Shown here piece by piece: positions 1-7,107 of a DNA stretch of 64,000 bases. A program made the position numbers and the translations under genes. The notes beneath the pieces were generated by a model. That model saw only the letters and a program-made list of their open reading frames with translations, was not told the DNA's origin and ran no database searches. The DNA is from Thiodiazotropha sp040507005. Its GTDB lineage: Bacteria; Pseudomonadota; Gammaproteobacteria; Chromatiales; Chromatiaceae. How positions within the stretch are numbered: position 1 is the stretch's first letter; each line of letters begins with the position of its first letter. The stretch covers positions 36,150 through 100,149 of the forward strand of contig JBEVVS010000039.1 of assembly GCA_040507005.1 (NCBI GenBank), read 5' to 3'.

Positions 1-1
1 G

Positions 2-460
2 GCGATTCTGACTGATAAGATCCAAGCGGGTGATGTGCTGATCATTCGCTATGAGGGGCCGAAAGGGGGACCGGGCATGCAGGAGATGCTCTACCCCACC
101 AGTTATCTCAAGTCGAAGGGGCTGGGTAAGGCGTGCGCATTGGTCACTGACGGGCGTTTTTCCGGCGGTACCTCAGGACTCTCCATCGGTCACTGTTCCC
201 CCGAAGCGGCGGAGGGCGGGGCTATCGGTTTGGTGGAGGAGGGAGACACCATAGAGATCGATATCCCCGGGCGAACCATACAGGTCGCCATTGCGGATGA
301 GATCCTGCAACAGCGGCGCCAGGCAATGGATGCAAGGGGCAATGGGGCCTGGCACCCGATCGGCAGAGAGAGGGTCGTATCTCAGGCCTTGAAGGCCTAT
401 GCCGCATTGACCACATCGGCTGCCCGTGGGGCGGTCAGGGATCTCACTCAGCTTGACTGA
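2..460 (+). CDS. ilvD: Dihydroxy-acid dehydratase, C-terminal part (5' truncated by window edge)
   Basis: The reading frame is open from base 2, so the gene begins before the window. About 152 C-terminal residues remain. They contain the signature GRFSGGTSGLSIGH and the following PEAAEGGAIGLVEEGD stretch, which are typical of the C-terminal domain of the IlvD/Edd family. IlvD dehydrates 2,3-dihydroxy acids to 2-keto acids in branched-chain amino acid synthesis. The Edd paralog (6-phosphogluconate dehydratase) shares the fold; the spacing here fits IlvD better. The stop is followed after 5 bases by a small lipoprotein gene. Confidence 0.93.
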   Translation, partial: AILTDKIQAGDVLIIRYEGPKGGPGMQEMLYPTSYLKSKGLGKACALVTDGRFSGGTSGLSIGHCSPEAAEGGAIGLVEEGDTIEIDIPGRTIQVAIADEILQQRRQAMDARGNGAWHPIGRERVVSQALKAYAALTTSAARGAVRDLTQLD

Positions 461-465
461 GCCTG

Positions 466-876
466 ATGCGAGCACTTTTTCTCTTGCTGTTGCTTGCAGG
501 ATGTAGCGGAGGCGACCCGACTGCTACTGATCCGGAGTTGATTTTCGAGGATGGTTTCGAGAATCCGCTAACAGAGGTGGATATCCTTGCGGAAGGGGGT
601 ACCATGGTTCGCGGATTCGATGCCTGGTTGAAAATAATACCCAGACTGACCACCCTGCGACCTCGCAATTTGTCAGATTACGTCTACCATGATTGTGCAG
701 AAATGGTGACCTGGTTTCACAGGGTCACCGGAGATGAAAATCTCCTGCAGTTGCATAGCGGGTTGACCTGCCAGGTATTCGAGGAACCCAGATTCAAGTT
801 TGATAATGGTCGTTGGCTGTTGACGGACCGAAGCCAGGGAACCTATTACTATCGAATTTGGAAAGATACCGATTGA
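466..876 (+). CDS. Small predicted lipoprotein, unknown function
   Basis: A 136-residue protein whose first 14 residues form a short hydrophobic signal ending in the lipobox LLAGC, so it is probably lipid-anchored after cleavage before Cys13. The mature part opens with an acidic stretch containing FEDGFE, contains two further cysteines and ends in an aromatic-rich tail (GTYYYRIW). I do not recognise the family. It starts 5 bases after the ilvD stop and may be cotranscribed with it. The lipobox and continuous frame support a real gene; the role is unknown. Confidence 0.72.
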   Translation: MRALFLLLLLAGCSGGDPTATDPELIFEDGFENPLTEVDILAEGGTMVRGFDAWLKIIPRLTTLRPRNLSDYVYHDCAEMVTWFHRVTGDENLLQLHSGLTCQVFEEPRFKFDNGRWLLTDRSQGTYYYRIWKDTD

Positions 877-976
877 TAAACAATGACTGCATCTTTTCAT
901 TGCTTATTACAAACAGTTGGCTGGCCCTGGGGTACCCGACTTGGTGCCCGCAAAAGGATTAATCTTGCGGAGATGA

Positions 977-1684
977 ATGGTGTATTTTGATCTCAAGCGC
1001 TGCTATCTCTTTGCCCACTTGGACGATAGCCAGTTTCAACAGGTTGAGAAGATGGCCCATGAGCTCAGGCTTAGGGACGGTCAGCTCTTTTTTCAATCCG
1101 GCGATCCCGCCACCCATTTTTTTCTCGTCATCCAGGGGCAGATAAAACTGACCCGACTCTCCATGCAGGGACAGGAGAAGGTGATCGAGATCATTACACC
1201 GGGCCAGACCTTCGCTGAAGCGTTGATGTTTGGTGAACACCCGGAGTATCCGGTGAATGCGGTTGCCATTGGCGATACCTATCTGTTGAGCTTCGAAGCC
1301 GCCCAATTTCTGCAAATCCTGCGGGGATCCATTGACACCTGTTTTCGGCTGATGGGGGATATGAGCCATCGGCTCAAAAGTCTGATTCGAGAGATCGATG
1401 AGTTGACCCTGCAGAGTGCCAGTTGTCGTGTTGCCAGTTTCTTGTGGAAGAGATGGCAGGCCGGCGCGGATGATGGCATCGGTTTTGAGCTACAGGCACC
1501 GAAGGGGGTGATCGCCTCCAGGCTTTCTGTGACCCCGGAGACCTTCTCCCGCATCCTGCACAATTTCACCAATCAGGGGCTGATTCGTGTCGACGGCGGC
1601 CGGGTGGAGGTCTTGGACGAGGATGGATTGCTCGATTTTGCCGATATAACGGGGAGGATCAACCGGGAAATCTCCTCCTCTTGA
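977..1684 (+). CDS. Crp/Fnr-family transcriptional regulator, Dnr-like
   Basis: A 235-residue protein with an N-terminal cyclic-nucleotide-binding-type beta-roll (about residues 10-125: LFFQSGDPATHFFLVIQGQIKL), a long dimerisation helix and a C-terminal winged helix-turn-helix (PKGVIASRLSVTPETFSRILHNFTNQGLI, about 175-205). It lacks the N-terminal cysteine cluster of Fnr, so it is not an Fe-S oxygen sensor of that kind. The layout resembles Dnr/Nnr regulators that respond to nitric oxide through haem, but that ligand is an inference. The ATG at 977 has a GGAG ribosome-binding site just upstream. It lies upstream of purK on the same strand, separated by about 110 bp. Confidence 0.85.
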   Translation: MVYFDLKRCYLFAHLDDSQFQQVEKMAHELRLRDGQLFFQSGDPATHFFLVIQGQIKLTRLSMQGQEKVIEIITPGQTFAEALMFGEHPEYPVNAVAIGDTYLLSFEAAQFLQILRGSIDTCFRLMGDMSHRLKSLIREIDELTLQSASCRVASFLWKRWQAGADDGIGFELQAPKGVIASRLSVTPETFSRILHNFTNQGLIRVDGGRVEVLDEDGLLDFADITGRINREISSS

Positions 1685-1798
1685 GGCCGATAGGCCCATG
1701 AGTCCCCTCGAATTTTACTCAGATTGAGGTATTCCTGCTGTTTGCCGGGTATACTCTCCCCCCTTGGCGAATAATCAACCCTTTTTATATGCAAAGTG

Positions 1799-2956
1799 AT
1801 GAAGGATAGTTTCCCATTTCCGGTAGCAAGAATCGGCCTCATTGGCGGCGGCCAGTTAGGGCGTATGATGGTCAAGGCGGCAAAACGCCTGGGCTGTACC
1901 TGCGTGGTCCTCGACCCCTATCCCGGTTCACCCGCCGGTCAGGTCGCCGGGCATCAGATAATAGGGGGATATCACGATCCGGCGAAATTGCGCGAGTTGG
2001 CGGAATCTTGTGATGTGGTGACCTTCGAGTTGGAGAATATCGATACCGAGACCCTGGTGCAGCTGCAAAGTGAGGGGCATAGTATCCATCCGGCCCCAGC
2101 CCTGCTCTCGGTGTTGCAGGATAAGCTGACCCAAAAACAGTTTCTGCAAGAGCACGGTATCCCTACGGCGGAATTTGTAGAGATGCAGGAACCTACGCTG
2201 CAGGCCTTTGAATCCTTTGGCTTTCCTCTGGTTCAAAAGGCACGTCGCGGTGGCTATGACGGGCGTGGTGTGTCGGTCATGCCGGGTGCAGAGGATTTTG
2301 CCAATCATCTTCCGGTGGCTTCATTGCTGGAGCGATTCGTGGATGCCAAGAAAGAGTTGGCGGTTATGGTCGCCCGTAATCAGGATGGACAGTGCCTGGC
2401 CTATCCAACGGTGGAGATGTGTTTCCGCCCTGGGGAGAATGTCCTCGATCTGCTGCTCTGTCCTGCTGCAGTGAGCGGGGAGATTGCCGCGGCGGCAGAG
2501 GCCCTGGCAATGCGCACCATTGATGCTTTGCAGGGTGTGGGTGTATTTGGCGTGGAGATGTTTCTCACCCAGGATGATCAGCTGTTGGTGAATGAGATTG
2601 CGCCACGTACCCATAACTCGGGCCACCACACCATCGAGGCCTGTATCACCGATCAGTTTGAACAGCATCTGCGGGCCATACTGGGATTGCCACTGGGTGC
2701 CACCGATCTTTTATCCCCAGCGGCGATGATCAATCTGCTCGGAGATTCCGCTGCTCGTGGTAGGCCGGTCATCGAGGGTATGGGGGCTGCCCTGGCCATA
2801 GACGGGGTCTGTCTGCATCTCTATGGCAAGGCGGAAGTGACCCCCTACCGCAAGATGGGACATGTCACAGTGCTCGATCAAGATCTCGATGTGGCCAGAC
2901 GAAAGGCAGAACAGGTACGTGATCTGATTAAAATAACCGGAGAACAGCATCCATGA
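1799..2956 (+). CDS. purK: N5-carboxyaminoimidazole ribonucleotide synthase
   Basis: An ATP-grasp enzyme of about 385 residues. PurK converts AIR, ATP and bicarbonate to N5-CAIR in purine synthesis. The N-terminal Rossmann-like part has IGLIGGGQLGRMM. The ATP-grasp part carries QKARRGGYDGRG and, near residue 265, the ligand motif NEIAPRTHNSGHHTIEA, characteristic of PurK. A GTG directly precedes the ATG (1796) and could also serve as start. The stop overlaps the purE start by 4 bp (ATGA), so the two are translationally coupled. The order purK-purE is reversed relative to E. coli. Confidence 0.97.
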   Translation: MKDSFPFPVARIGLIGGGQLGRMMVKAAKRLGCTCVVLDPYPGSPAGQVAGHQIIGGYHDPAKLRELAESCDVVTFELENIDTETLVQLQSEGHSIHPAPALLSVLQDKLTQKQFLQEHGIPTAEFVEMQEPTLQAFESFGFPLVQKARRGGYDGRGVSVMPGAEDFANHLPVASLLERFVDAKKELAVMVARNQDGQCLAYPTVEMCFRPGENVLDLLLCPAAVSGEIAAAAEALAMRTIDALQGVGVFGVEMFLTQDDQLLVNEIAPRTHNSGHHTIEACITDQFEQHLRAILGLPLGATDLLSPAAMINLLGDSAARGRPVIEGMGAALAIDGVCLHLYGKAEVTPYRKMGHVTVLDQDLDVARRKAEQVRDLIKITGEQHP

Positions 2957-3453
2957 ACCAACCCGTTGTAGGCATCATCATGGGAAGCGATTCTGATCTT
3001 CCCGTCATGCAGGAGGCGGCCAAGGTGCTGCAGGAGCTGCAGGTCCCCTACGAGATGACCATCGTTTCCGCCCATCGCACACCCAACCGGCTCTATGACT
3101 ATGCCCAACAGGCGGCGGAGCGGGGGCTTCAGGTGATCATTGCCGGTGCCGGCGGGGCTGCTCATCTGCCCGGAATGGTCGCTTCGCTGTCGCCCTTACC
3201 GGTAGTCGGCGTACCGGTGAAGACCGCTACCCTGAGTGGTGAGGATTCACTGCTCTCCATCGTACAGATGCCGCCGGGTGTGCCGGTGGCCACCGTCGCC
3301 ATCAATGGCGCCCGCAATGCGGGTATTCTGGCGGCACAGATCCTCGGCACCGCCCAGCCCGAGCTGCGCCAGCGTGTCATCGACTTCAAACAGGCCCTGG
3401 AAGCGATGGTGATGGGGAAGGTCGAGGCGATGGCTTCGCAGAAGGAAGATTAA
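2953..3453 (+). CDS. purE: N5-carboxyaminoimidazole ribonucleotide mutase
   Basis: A 166-residue class I PurE, which moves the carboxylate of N5-CAIR to C4 to give CAIR, the step after PurK. The substrate-binding loop is GSDSDLPVMQEA near the N-terminus, followed by VSAHRTPNRLYDYA and the glycine-rich IAGAGGAAHLPGMVAS, all family hallmarks. It overlaps purK by 4 bp. Its stop lies only 2 bases before the left end of an inverted-repeat-bounded intergenic element. Confidence 0.97.
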   Translation: MNQPVVGIIMGSDSDLPVMQEAAKVLQELQVPYEMTIVSAHRTPNRLYDYAQQAAERGLQVIIAGAGGAAHLPGMVASLSPLPVVGVPVKTATLSGEDSLLSIVQMPPGVPVATVAINGARNAGILAAQILGTAQPELRQRVIDFKQALEAMVMGKVEAMASQKED

Positions 3454-3597
3454 TAAGTCCGCAAATGAACGCGAATGAACGCAAATTTACGCGAAGTACA
3501 TTTTTGTAAACTTGGGTTCGGGTGGCTTTTTCAAATCAAACACCTAGGGTGTGCTAAACCACACTATCCAATTATCGAATCAAACCGGATCAACGGA

Positions 3598-3703
3598 GGT
3601 GGTTGGCGTTGCTCTTTCGTAGCAGCGGCATGGATGCCGGGATGGCCCCTCCAACACGAGGACGTGCTGTTGGGGCGGCGGAGAAAGAGCTGCGCCAACC
3701 ACC
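3598..3703. repeat. 106-bp hairpin repeat, copy 1
   Basis: The 21-nt arms at 3598-3618 and 3683-3703 pair at 19 of 21 positions (left arm contains GGTTGGCG then GCTCTTTC; right arm GAAAGAGC then CGCCAACC). The interior of about 64 nt is the reverse complement of the interiors of copies 2 and 3 and has its own short stems. It lies inside intergenic element I. Short ORFs across it are products of the repeat and not genes. Confidence 0.85.
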
Positions 3704-3768
3704 GTGACTCCTTCTAATTCATGCCAAATATCTGGTATGAGGAAATCACATTTACATTCATACGGGCT

Positions 3769-3868
3769 CATTTGTGGACTATTCTCTTTCCAAACGTCCC
3801 ATGTAGGCTAAAAAATAGGGATTTCTCCTGCTATTTGAGGGGTACTAACCAAGTTCTTCTAGTACCTA
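3769..3868 (+). repeat. Decayed duplicate of the clpB promoter region
   Basis: Bases 3769-3868 align without gaps to 3981-4080, an offset of exactly 212. Both start with CATTTG[TC]GGACTAT, share ATTTCTCC and a following [CA]TATTTGA[AG]GGGTA-like stretch, and end just before the position equivalent to the clpB start. In the upstream copy the -35 GTTGAAA has become GCTAAAA and the -10 CCCCATTT has become TGCTATTT, so heat-shock promoter function is probably lost. No ORF follows it. Confidence 0.65.
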
Positions 3869-3917
3869 TGGTCCTCTGTGGGAACCAATAGCAGTCCTGT
3901 TGATTCCTTACTGTCTA

Positions 3918-3943
3918 CGTTTCCATGAGGAAGCATGGAAACG
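3918..3943. repeat. Short palindrome with 10-bp perfect stem
   Basis: CGTTTCCATG at 3918-3927 pairs perfectly with CATGGAAACG at 3934-3943 across a 6-nt loop. A related palindrome in element II (6922-6947) has CGTTCCCA pairing with TGGGAACG, so a T-A pair there is a C-G pair. There is no T-run on either side, so it is not a convincing terminator. Confidence 0.7.
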
Positions 3944-4018
3944 AGGGCATAATATTTCTTTATTTGCGTTCATTAGCGTTCATTTGCGGACTATCCTCTT
4001 CATAATCGCCCTATTCAG

Positions 4019-4047
4019 GTTGAAATAGAGGTATTTCTCCCCCATTT
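4019..4047 (+). promoter_or_regulatory. Sigma32 (heat-shock) promoter for clpB
   Basis: GTTGAAA (4019-4025), a 14-nt spacer and CCCCATTT (4040-4047) match the RpoH consensus of CTTGAAA, 13-15 nt, CCCCATNT at nearly every position. It lies 36 bp before the clpB start, and a GGAG ribosome-binding site at about 4071 follows. This is where a heat-shock promoter is expected for the ClpB disaggregase. Confidence 0.88.
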
Positions 4048-4082
4048 GAAGGGTATTAATCGAGTTTTTCGGAGTATTTCCC

Positions 4083-6677
4083 ATGCGAATGGACCGTTTG
4101 ACCAGTAAATTCCAGATGGCCCTGGCGGATGCCCAGAGCCTGGCCGTGGGGCGTGATCACCAGTTCATCGAGCCGGTGCATTTGATGATCGCCCTGCTGG
4201 ATCAGGATGGGGGCACGATCCGCCATCTGCTCACCCAGTCCGACGTCAACGTCAACCAGTTGCGAACCAGTCTCAGCGCCGCCATGGAACGGCTGCCCAG
4301 CGTCCAGGGTGCAGCGGGTGATCTGCATATTTCCAATGATCTGGGACGGCTGCTGAACCAGACCGACAAACTGGCGCAACAGCGCAAGGACCAATATATC
4401 TCCAGTGAACTGTTCGTACTCGCGGCAGTGGAGGACAAGGGTGAACTGGGCGAGGTGTTGCGCAACGCCGGCGGATCCCGGGAGGCCCTGGAGCAGAGCA
4501 TCGAAAAGCTGCGTGGCGGACAGAGCGTGGATGATCCCAACGCGGAGGACCAGCGCCAGGCGTTGGAGAAGTACACCATCGATCTCACCGAGCGGGCGGA
4601 GCAGGGCAAATTGGACCCTGTGATCGGGCGTGATGATGAGATTCGGCGCACCATTCAGGTACTGCAGCGCCGCACCAAGAACAATCCTGTACTGATCGGC
4701 GAACCCGGTGTGGGTAAGACGGCGATCGTGGAGGGATTGGCGCAACGCATTATCAATGGCGAGGTGCCTGAGGGTCTGAAGAGTAAACGCCTGCTCTCCC
4801 TCGACATGGGGGCGTTGATCGCCGGGGCCAAGTTTCGCGGTGAGTTCGAGGAGCGTCTGAAGGCGGTGCTCAACGATCTGGCCAAGCAGGAGGGGCAGAT
4901 CATTCTGTTCATCGATGAGCTGCATACCATGGTCGGCGCCGGCAAGGCGGAGGGTTCCATGGATGCGGGGAATATGCTGAAACCGGCCTTGGCGAGGGGT
5001 GAACTCCATTGTGTCGGGGCTACCACCCTGGATGAATATCGCAAATATCTGGAGAAGGACGCCGCCCTGGAGCGCCGCTTCCAGAAGGTATTGGTGGAAG
5101 AGCCCAGCGTGGAAGACACTATCGCCATCCTGCGCGGCCTCAAGGAGCGCTATGAGGTCCACCACGGGGTGGATGTCACCGACCCTGCCATCGTGGCGGC
5201 GGCAACCCTCTCCCATCGTTATATCAGCGACCGGCAACTGCCGGACAAGGCCATCGACCTGGTGGATGAGGCGGCCTCTCAGATCCGCATGGAGATCGAC
5301 TCCAAGCCGGAGGAGATGGACCGGCTGGAACGGCGCCTGATTCAGCTCAAGATAGAGCGCGAGGCCCTCAACAAGGAGTCCGACGAGGCCTCCAAGAAGC
5401 GTCTGGCTGAACTCGAGGCCCATATCGATCGCCTGGAGAGGGAGTTCTCCGATCTGGAAGAGATCTGGAAATCGGAAAAGGCGGCACTGCAGGGTACCAC
5501 CCACATCAAGGAGTCCCTGGAAGAGGCCAGGCAGGAACTCGAGACGGCCCGCCGGGCCGGTGATCTGGCGCGCATGTCTGAGTTGCAGTATGGCCGCATC
5601 CCTGAGCTGGAGCGACAGTTGGACATGGCCACCCAGGCCGAGATGCAGGAGATGAAGCTGCTGCGTAACAAGGTCTCGGAAGAGGAGATCGCCGATGTGG
5701 TCTCGAAGTGGACCGGCATACCCGTCTCCAAGATGCTCGAGGGTGAGCGGGACAAGCTGCTTAGGATGGAAGAGGAGCTGGGCAAACGGGTGATCGGCCA
5801 GGAGGAGGGAGTGCGCGCCGTCAGTGATGCGATCCGCCGCTCCCGGGCCGGGCTATCCGATCCCAATCAGCCCAACGGCTCGTTTCTTTTTCTCGGTCCC
5901 ACCGGTGTGGGTAAGACCGAGCTATGCAAGGCGTTGGCGGAGTTCCTCTTCGATACCGAGGAGGCGATGGTGCGCATCGATATGTCGGAGTTCATGGAGA
6001 AGCATTCGGTGGCGCGGTTGATCGGCGCACCCCCGGGCTATGTTGGCTATGAAGAGGGTGGTTATCTGACCGAGGCGATACGCCGCCGTCCCTATTCGGT
6101 GGTGCTGTTGGATGAGGTGGAGAAGGCCCACCCGGATGTCTTCAATGTGCTGCTGCAAGTGCTGGATGACGGACGTCTCACCGACGGTCAGGGGCGCACC
6201 GTGGACTTCCGCAACACGGTGATCGTGATGACCTCCAATCTGGGATCCCAGGTGATCCAGGAGATGACCGGTGAGGAGCGCTATCAGGAGATGAAGGCGG
6301 CGGTGATGGAGACGGTGCGGCAGAACTTCCGTCCCGAGTTTATCAACCGGCTGGATGAGATCGTGGTCTTCCACCCCCTGGCCAGCGAACAGATCCGTGC
6401 CATTGCCAGGATCCAGATCGAGTATCTGCATCAGCGCCTCTCGGAGCACGATATGGGGCTGGTGATCACCGATACGGCCCTGGATCGCCTCGGCGAGGCG
6501 GGCTTCGATCCGGTGTATGGGGCGCGGCCCCTGAAACGGGCGATCCGCCAGCAGCTGGAGAACCCCCTGGCCCAGGAGATCCTGGCGGGCCGCTTCGGAC
6601 CCGGGGATAGCATCCAGGTCGACAGCAACGACGAGGGCTTGACCTTCAGCAAGCGCAAGCAGGTGAGCGCGGCCTGA
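4083..6677 (+). CDS. clpB: ATP-dependent chaperone ClpB
   Basis: An 864-residue Hsp100 disaggregase that, with DnaK, extracts and refolds aggregated proteins in the cytoplasm. The order is an N-terminal Clp repeat domain (1-145), AAA+ module 1 with Walker A GEPGVGKT at 206-213 and Walker B ILFIDELH, the coiled-coil M domain (about 400-525), and AAA+ module 2 with Walker A GPTGVGKT at 605-612, arginine-finger region RPEFINRLDE and C-terminal D2 domain. Length and the M domain distinguish it from ClpA and ClpC. It has a sigma32 promoter and is flanked on both sides by inverted-repeat-bounded elements. Confidence 0.98.
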   Translation: MRMDRLTSKFQMALADAQSLAVGRDHQFIEPVHLMIALLDQDGGTIRHLLTQSDVNVNQLRTSLSAAMERLPSVQGAAGDLHISNDLGRLLNQTDKLAQQRKDQYISSELFVLAAVEDKGELGEVLRNAGGSREALEQSIEKLRGGQSVDDPNAEDQRQALEKYTIDLTERAEQGKLDPVIGRDDEIRRTIQVLQRRTKNNPVLIGEPGVGKTAIVEGLAQRIINGEVPEGLKSKRLLSLDMGALIAGAKFRGEFEERLKAVLNDLAKQEGQIILFIDELHTMVGAGKAEGSMDAGNMLKPALARGELHCVGATTLDEYRKYLEKDAALERRFQKVLVEEPSVEDTIAILRGLKERYEVHHGVDVTDPAIVAAATLSHRYISDRQLPDKAIDLVDEAASQIRMEIDSKPEEMDRLERRLIQLKIEREALNKESDEASKKRLAELEAHIDRLEREFSDLEEIWKSEKAALQGTTHIKESLEEARQELETARRAGDLARMSELQYGRIPELERQLDMATQAEMQEMKLLRNKVSEEEIADVVSKWTGIPVSKMLEGERDKLLRMEEELGKRVIGQEEGVRAVSDAIRRSRAGLSDPNQPNGSFLFLGPTGVGKTELCKALAEFLFDTEEAMVRIDMSEFMEKHSVARLIGAPPGYVGYEEGGYLTEAIRRRPYSVVLLDEVEKAHPDVFNVLLQVLDDGRLTDGQGRTVDFRNTVIVMTSNLGSQVIQEMTGEERYQEMKAAVMETVRQNFRPEFINRLDEIVVFHPLASEQIRAIARIQIEYLHQRLSEHDMGLVITDTALDRLGEAGFDPVYGARPLKRAIRQQLENPLAQEILAGRFGPGDSIQVDSNDEGLTFSKRKQVSAA

Positions 6678-6698
6678 AGAAGATAGTCCGCAAATGAA

Positions 6699-6808
6699 CG
6701 CGAATGAACGCAAATGCTGTGGTGATCATTCCCGGATTCCTGCGTTGGCGCTAGAAATAGTTATGAGCTAGTTTGCCGCACTGTTAAACAGTTGCGGTGG
6801 CTGGCGCA
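6699..6808 (+). repeat. Direct repeat, first copy (partner 6969-7078)
   Basis: This segment recurs at an offset of exactly 270 bases. The two copies share the inner TIR sequence GAACGCAAAT, then GTGGTGATCATTCCCGGATT, the segment CTAGAAATAGTTATGAGCTA and the CTGTTAAACAGTT palindrome, with only a few differences. The copy ends inside the left arm of hairpin copy 2. Confidence 0.85.
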
Positions 6809-6901
6809 GCTCTTTCTCCGCCGCCCCAACAGCACGTCCGTATGCTGACGGGGCTATCGCGGCATCCATGCCGCTGCTACGAAAGAGCTGCGCCAGCCAC
6901 C
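6796..6901. repeat. 106-bp hairpin repeat, copy 2
   Basis: The 21-nt arms at 6796-6816 and 6881-6901 are perfect reverse complements (GGTGGCTGGCG...CTCTTTC against GAAAGAG...CGCCAGCCACC). The interior starts TCCGCCGCCCCAACAGCACG and ends GCGGCATCCATGCCGCTGC, which can form a second small hairpin. The length equals that of copy 1, which lies in the opposite orientation. Confidence 0.88.
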
Positions 6902-6921
6902 TCCGTTCTGCCTGCTTTACT

Positions 6922-6947
6922 CGTTCCCATGCTCCTGCGTGGGAACG
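6922..6947. repeat. Short palindrome related to the one at 3918
   Basis: CGTTCCCA (6922-6929) and TGGGAACG (6940-6947) form an 8-bp stem with a 10-nt loop. It belongs to the same family as the palindrome at 3918-3943 but differs by a paired substitution in the stem. No transcription-termination T-run follows. Confidence 0.65.
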
Positions 6948-6968
6948 CATAGAACAGCTAAAAATAAA

Positions 6969-7078
6969 CGCGAATGAACGCAAATATTGTGGTGATCATT
7001 CCCGGATTCCTGCGTTGGCGCTAGAAATAGTTATGAGCTAGTTTGCCGCACTGTTAAACAGTTACGGTGACTGGGGCA
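6969..7078 (+). repeat. Direct repeat, second copy (partner 6699-6808)
   Basis: Near-identical to 6699-6808. It ends with a mutated left-arm sequence of the hairpin repeat (ACGGTGACTGGGGCAG where the first copy has GCGGTGGCTGGCGCAG), but no complete hairpin follows. This suggests a partial duplication of the element's left half followed by decay. Confidence 0.85.
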
Positions 7079-7107
7079 GACCCGCCCTTCAATTATCTTA
7101 TTTGCGT

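Larger units (their letters stand above)
3456..3992. repeat. Intergenic element I bounded by 31-bp inverted repeats (purE-clpB)
   Basis: The left end (3456-3486) begins AGTCCGCAAATGAACG and the right end (3962-3992) is its reverse complement with one mismatch in 31. Between them lie hairpin repeat copy 1, an imperfect palindrome near 3721, a decayed copy of the right end plus promoter, and a perfect 10-bp stem at 3918-3943. No believable gene lies inside. A second interval with the same ends follows clpB. The size and ends resemble a MITE-like element, but no clear target duplication is visible. Confidence 0.75.

Noticed and set aside
4056..5504. Minus-strand ORF of 482 codons antisense to clpB
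   Set aside because: The clpB protein is fully conserved over this stretch; the antisense translation is low-complexity and lacks any motif.
6768..6983. Short ORF across hairpin copy 2 (and similar ones at 3475-3717 and 38756-38941)
   Set aside because: These reading frames arise from the repeat itself, differ in frame and orientation between copies and have no ribosome-binding site. The DNA structure, not the peptide, is what is shared.
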